Of a stretch of DNA of 64,000 nucleotides, positions 62,401-64,000 are shown in pieces. Below the pieces are notes generated by a model. That model did no database searches and had not been told where the DNA came from. It worked only from the letters and a program-made list of their open reading frames with translations. How positions within the stretch are numbered: position 1 is the first letter of the stretch; every line of letters begins with the position of its first letter. The stretch lies in the NCBI GenBank assembly GCA_037191015.1, contig JBBCKD010000011.1:62001-126000 (forward strand), given 5' to 3'. Position numbers and translations under genes: made by a program. This stretch comes from Ravibacter sp037191015. Lineage in GTDB: Bacteria; Bacteroidota; Bacteroidia; Cytophagales; Spirosomataceae.

Positions 62401-62905
62401 GGGTATGGTGAATGACTTTTCATGGAAAAACTTTGACTTGAGTATTGCGGTTCAATCATCTTTCGGCGCTCAAATGTATAACCTGGAAAACAGCTACTAC
62501 CAGGGGGCTTCTGTATGCGCTTTCTTGCGTCCGATCGTAGAAGGCCAGTGGTGGTCTGAACAAGACCCCGGTAACGGGGAGCACCCCGCTACATCACTGG
62601 CAGCAATGGAGTTTATAGGCAACAGCGATTACTATCTGGAAAATGCAACCTTTTTAGCGGTAAGGAACATTAACCTGGGATATACCATTCCGTCCAGAAT
62701 GCTGAACAAAGCGAGGATCGATAATCTGCGATTGTATTTGTCCGTAAGCAATGCATTTATGCTGACCAATAAGGGTTTCAACGGATACAATCCGGAAGGA
62801 TATACTTCGTCCGGAATCAGCGGGATCAATAGCCAGCCGGGTCTTAATCTTGGTTCCGAACCCATACCGAGAATTTTTGCCTTCGGATTGAATTTAAGTT
62901 TTTAG
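59429..62905 (+). CDS. SusC-type TonB-dependent outer-membrane transporter with STN domain (locus 2)
   Basis: 1158 residues. After the signal region (about 1-30) come the STN domain (52-120, QLRDALKLLESHYKVDIVFGDR), a CarboxypepD_reg-like domain (about 160-235, KVSGRVTDERGDVLPGVSILVKGTQRG), the TonB-box-like LEEVVVVGYG, the plug (GPGSISASNAPLIVIDGFPGG ... VLKDASSAAIYGSRGSGGVIIITTKSG) and a beta barrel ending FAFGLNLSF. The base composition falls from near 57% GC at 59701-59760 to about 35% at 60841-60900, so the barrel may differ in origin from the signalling modules. It works with the SusD encoded 18 bases downstream. Confidence 0.96.
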   Translation: MRQLFYSGWGVLVLSLWLLAGLQTGFGQAQAMAFVHQQIYPDVSHDPGRGVMQLRDALKLLESHYKVDIVFGDRIVQDFSVSAERVLLKGPLEENLSRILQSTGLRFRKIGNSSYAILARGDRRKQTGVKNQDVPEAITPQTNTTTPVLRTEDSAAPVIERKVSGRVTDERGDVLPGVSILVKGTQRGMITDSDGKFSIEIPDENAVLVFSFVGYVSQEMVAGNRTSLEVLMKVDEKNLEEVVVVGYGTVKKSSVTSSISKVENRILDQIPAGRPESALVGRMAGVNISQVRSSPGDSPIITIRGPGSISASNAPLIVIDGFPGGSFDNVNMNDIESIEVLKDASSAAIYGSRGSGGVIIITTKSGKEGKPKLNFNSYVGISDPLIHGRDKWISGGQEFYDYTVKYINRDFEWVGGDPSLPLWNDERRPAQYRVNPVIAEGDYNWEDILLNPAPIQNYNLSVSGRKNDADYYISGTLKDEKGTIGYTGYKQYALRVNVNLDINTRIKAGMMISPNYSERRKYEGGLQNLVKMPPFLSPHKQEDGRYLKPRDYWGTTVSGGVNPLGTLEGTHYYTNTFNNVGELYSRINLANGLDFRTSFGFNITYRSDDNFQEARATPNARASGSAMDVRSYNWINENVLSYNKDFNRHSFTGILGASYQYNLLRTAALAIQTGSYANEAIHTLNNAIISPSGSYTSKSQWGLTSYFSRINYNFDEKYLLSASIRSDGSSRFGPQNRWGYFPSASVAWRISREPFFRGAGKINELKLRASYGVVGNFNIGDFQYLGTIGDALYSPGGQLVQGKTQSSFGNSELRWERTESYDIGLEAGLFNNRLNVVLDYYNKNTRDLLYNVSIPSISGFTNTIVNVGDMVNKGFELELTTKNFVNTFKWQTSFNFSLNKNKVSSLGGGVDQVINTHGQGMGWILKKGNPMFSYFGYRQAGVLQTQEDVEKYPIIPGQRPGTVRYEDVNGDGVITPEDRVILGNFMPDFFMGMVNDFSWKNFDLSIAVQSSFGAQMYNLENSYYQGASVCAFLRPIVEGQWWSEQDPGNGEHPATSLAAMEFIGNSDYYLENATFLAVRNINLGYTIPSRMLNKARIDNLRLYLSVSNAFMLTNKGFNGYNPEGYTSSGISGINSQPGLNLGSEPIPRIFAFGLNLSF

Positions 62906-62923
62906 AGCCTAAATGGAAAAATT

Positions 62924-64000
62924 ATGAAAATGATATTTAATATCAGGCTGACAATAATTGGAATTGCCTTATCGGTTACGTCCTGTAATGTCGTGAATCT
63001 TGATCCTATTTCGTCATTGACTGAAGCAAACTTTTACAATACTGCTGATGATATGAATCGCGCAGTATTGGGAATTTACAGCAGCTATCAGTCCAGATTA
63101 CCCAGAGATTGGTCTTTATTGGAGATGCCTTCAGATCACTTGTATATGTCTCCATACAGGCATATAGGAGGTTTGGAAGCAATAAATAACCTGGATTTTC
63201 AACCCCATAATGATATTATCAGAAATTTCTGGCAGACGTCGTACAACGGAATATTTCGTGCCAATTCCGTATTGAAAACTATTGATAATCCGCGCGACTA
63301 CACCGGATCATTACGAAATCAGCTTGAAGGAGAAGCAAAATTTATGCGTGCCCTGTTTTATTTCGATCTGGTAAGGACTTTCGGAGGCGTTCCAAAAGTA
63401 GATGGTCTTTTTTCTGTCGGGGAGACCAAAGAAATACCGAGGGCGACAGCACAGGAAATTTATGATTTTATCATATCTGACTTAAAGGACGCAATTGAGA
63501 AATTACCAGTAAAAGAAAACATTGCATCGGGACGTGCAAGCAAAGGGGCGGCCGTCGGCTTATTGGGCAAAGTATATATATACCTGGAAGATTGGGCGAA
63601 TGCGTATGAATATTTGGATCGGGTATCCGATTATGGCTACGACCTTATGGGCAATTTTGCCGATTTGTGGTCTGTGGAGCACGAAGACAACTCAGAGGGA
63701 ATATTTGTGATAAAGTATCTGGAAAGTGCCAACGGACATATGCTTTCACGAGATTTTTTACCATATTTTGGTGTGGAGGGGGTTACAGGTTCAGCGGGAG
63801 GAGAAGTCGCGCTGGTGGCCTGGAGTTTGCATAAGAATTATCAGGAGGCAGACACCAGAAAATCAGCCACTATCACAGAATACTGGCGTTCACCGGGAAG
63901 TTTGGGGCCTGAGGAGTGGCGCCCCTACATCAGCAAGTTTATCGCTCCGAATGCTTCTTCGTCCGGACTCGATATACCTGTTTTGCGCTATGCTGATATT
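62924..64000 (+). CDS. SusD/RagB-family lipoprotein (locus 2, cut by window end)
   Basis: At least 359 residues; the frame is open to the window edge with no stop. The lipoprotein signal is MKMIFNIRLTIIGIALSVTSC with C21 acylated. The SusD pattern is clear: VNLDPISSLTEANFYNTADDMNRAVLGIY, then EGEAKFMRALFYFDLVRTFGGVP, and at the very end VLRYADI, the beginning of the conserved RYADVLLxxAE helix. The region is AT-rich (about one third GC in several sampled lines). It forms the lid of the preceding SusC. Confidence 0.95.
   Translation, partial: MKMIFNIRLTIIGIALSVTSCNVVNLDPISSLTEANFYNTADDMNRAVLGIYSSYQSRLPRDWSLLEMPSDHLYMSPYRHIGGLEAINNLDFQPHNDIIRNFWQTSYNGIFRANSVLKTIDNPRDYTGSLRNQLEGEAKFMRALFYFDLVRTFGGVPKVDGLFSVGETKEIPRATAQEIYDFIISDLKDAIEKLPVKENIASGRASKGAAVGLLGKVYIYLEDWANAYEYLDRVSDYGYDLMGNFADLWSVEHEDNSEGIFVIKYLESANGHMLSRDFLPYFGVEGVTGSAGGEVALVAWSLHKNYQEADTRKSATITEYWRSPGSLGPEEWRPYISKFIAPNASSSGLDIPVLRYADI

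Overview
The window looks like a chromosomal segment of an aerobic, non-phototrophic Bacteroidetes bacterium, most likely of the order Cytophagales. The signs are two SusC/SusD outer-membrane uptake loci with ECF sigma/FecR regulators, a type IX secretion (T9SS) C-terminal sorting domain, HisKA_2 kinases paired with LytTR regulators, several exact matches to the Bacteroidetes -7 promoter element TAnnTTTG, and mostly moderate GC content. No rRNA, tRNA, CRISPR array, prophage or intact insertion sequence was found.

Layout. 0-4.3 kb: two tandem copies of a LytTR response regulator/TPR sensor kinase pair; the first regulator is cut by the window edge. 4.3-12.1 kb: housekeeping genes (dnaE, a DUF2461 protein, trpS, a PAP2 phosphatase, prs, rplY). 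12.1-23.3 kb: an ECF sigma factor, then a solo LytTR protein and a T9SS cargo protein on the other strand, then fecR-susC-susD and a secreted alpha/beta hydrolase. 23.3-38.7 kb: mixed housekeeping and metabolism (a BatA-type membrane protein, M42, M1 and M19 peptidases, rpiB, a LOG protein, a cold-shock protein, guaA), a PIN-domain toxin-antitoxin pair, an AI-2E-family exporter and an orphan OmpR-type regulator. 38.7-42.6 kb: a large UvrD/RecB-like helicase and a small outer-membrane protein. 42.7-47.4 kb: hisS-hisG-hisD-hisC. 47.5-49.0 kb: a 51-residue basic protein missed by length cut-offs, a small membrane protein and a methyltransferase. 49.0-54.4 kb: a complete nitric oxide reductase operon, norCBQDEF. 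54.6-64.0 kb: sulfatase and FG-GAP propeller genes divergent from a second sigma-fecR-susC-susD set, with the final susD cut by the window end.

How the genes work together. Both SusC proteins carry an N-terminal STN domain, so each should signal through its FecR to its ECF sigma factor when substrate is bound; the neighbouring hydrolase and sulfatase suggest uptake of esterified or sulfated organic matter. The nor operon encodes detoxification or respiration of NO: NorCB is the enzyme, NorQD inserts or activates its metal centre, and NorEF are accessory membrane proteins. The his block couples histidyl-tRNA charging with the first and late steps of histidine synthesis. The most unusual non-coding signals are a 100-base multi-branched structured repeat at 29.6 kb, a 27-bp heptad-repeat hairpin inside the nor operon, a perfect palindrome upstream of norC, and a structured leader before the first susC.
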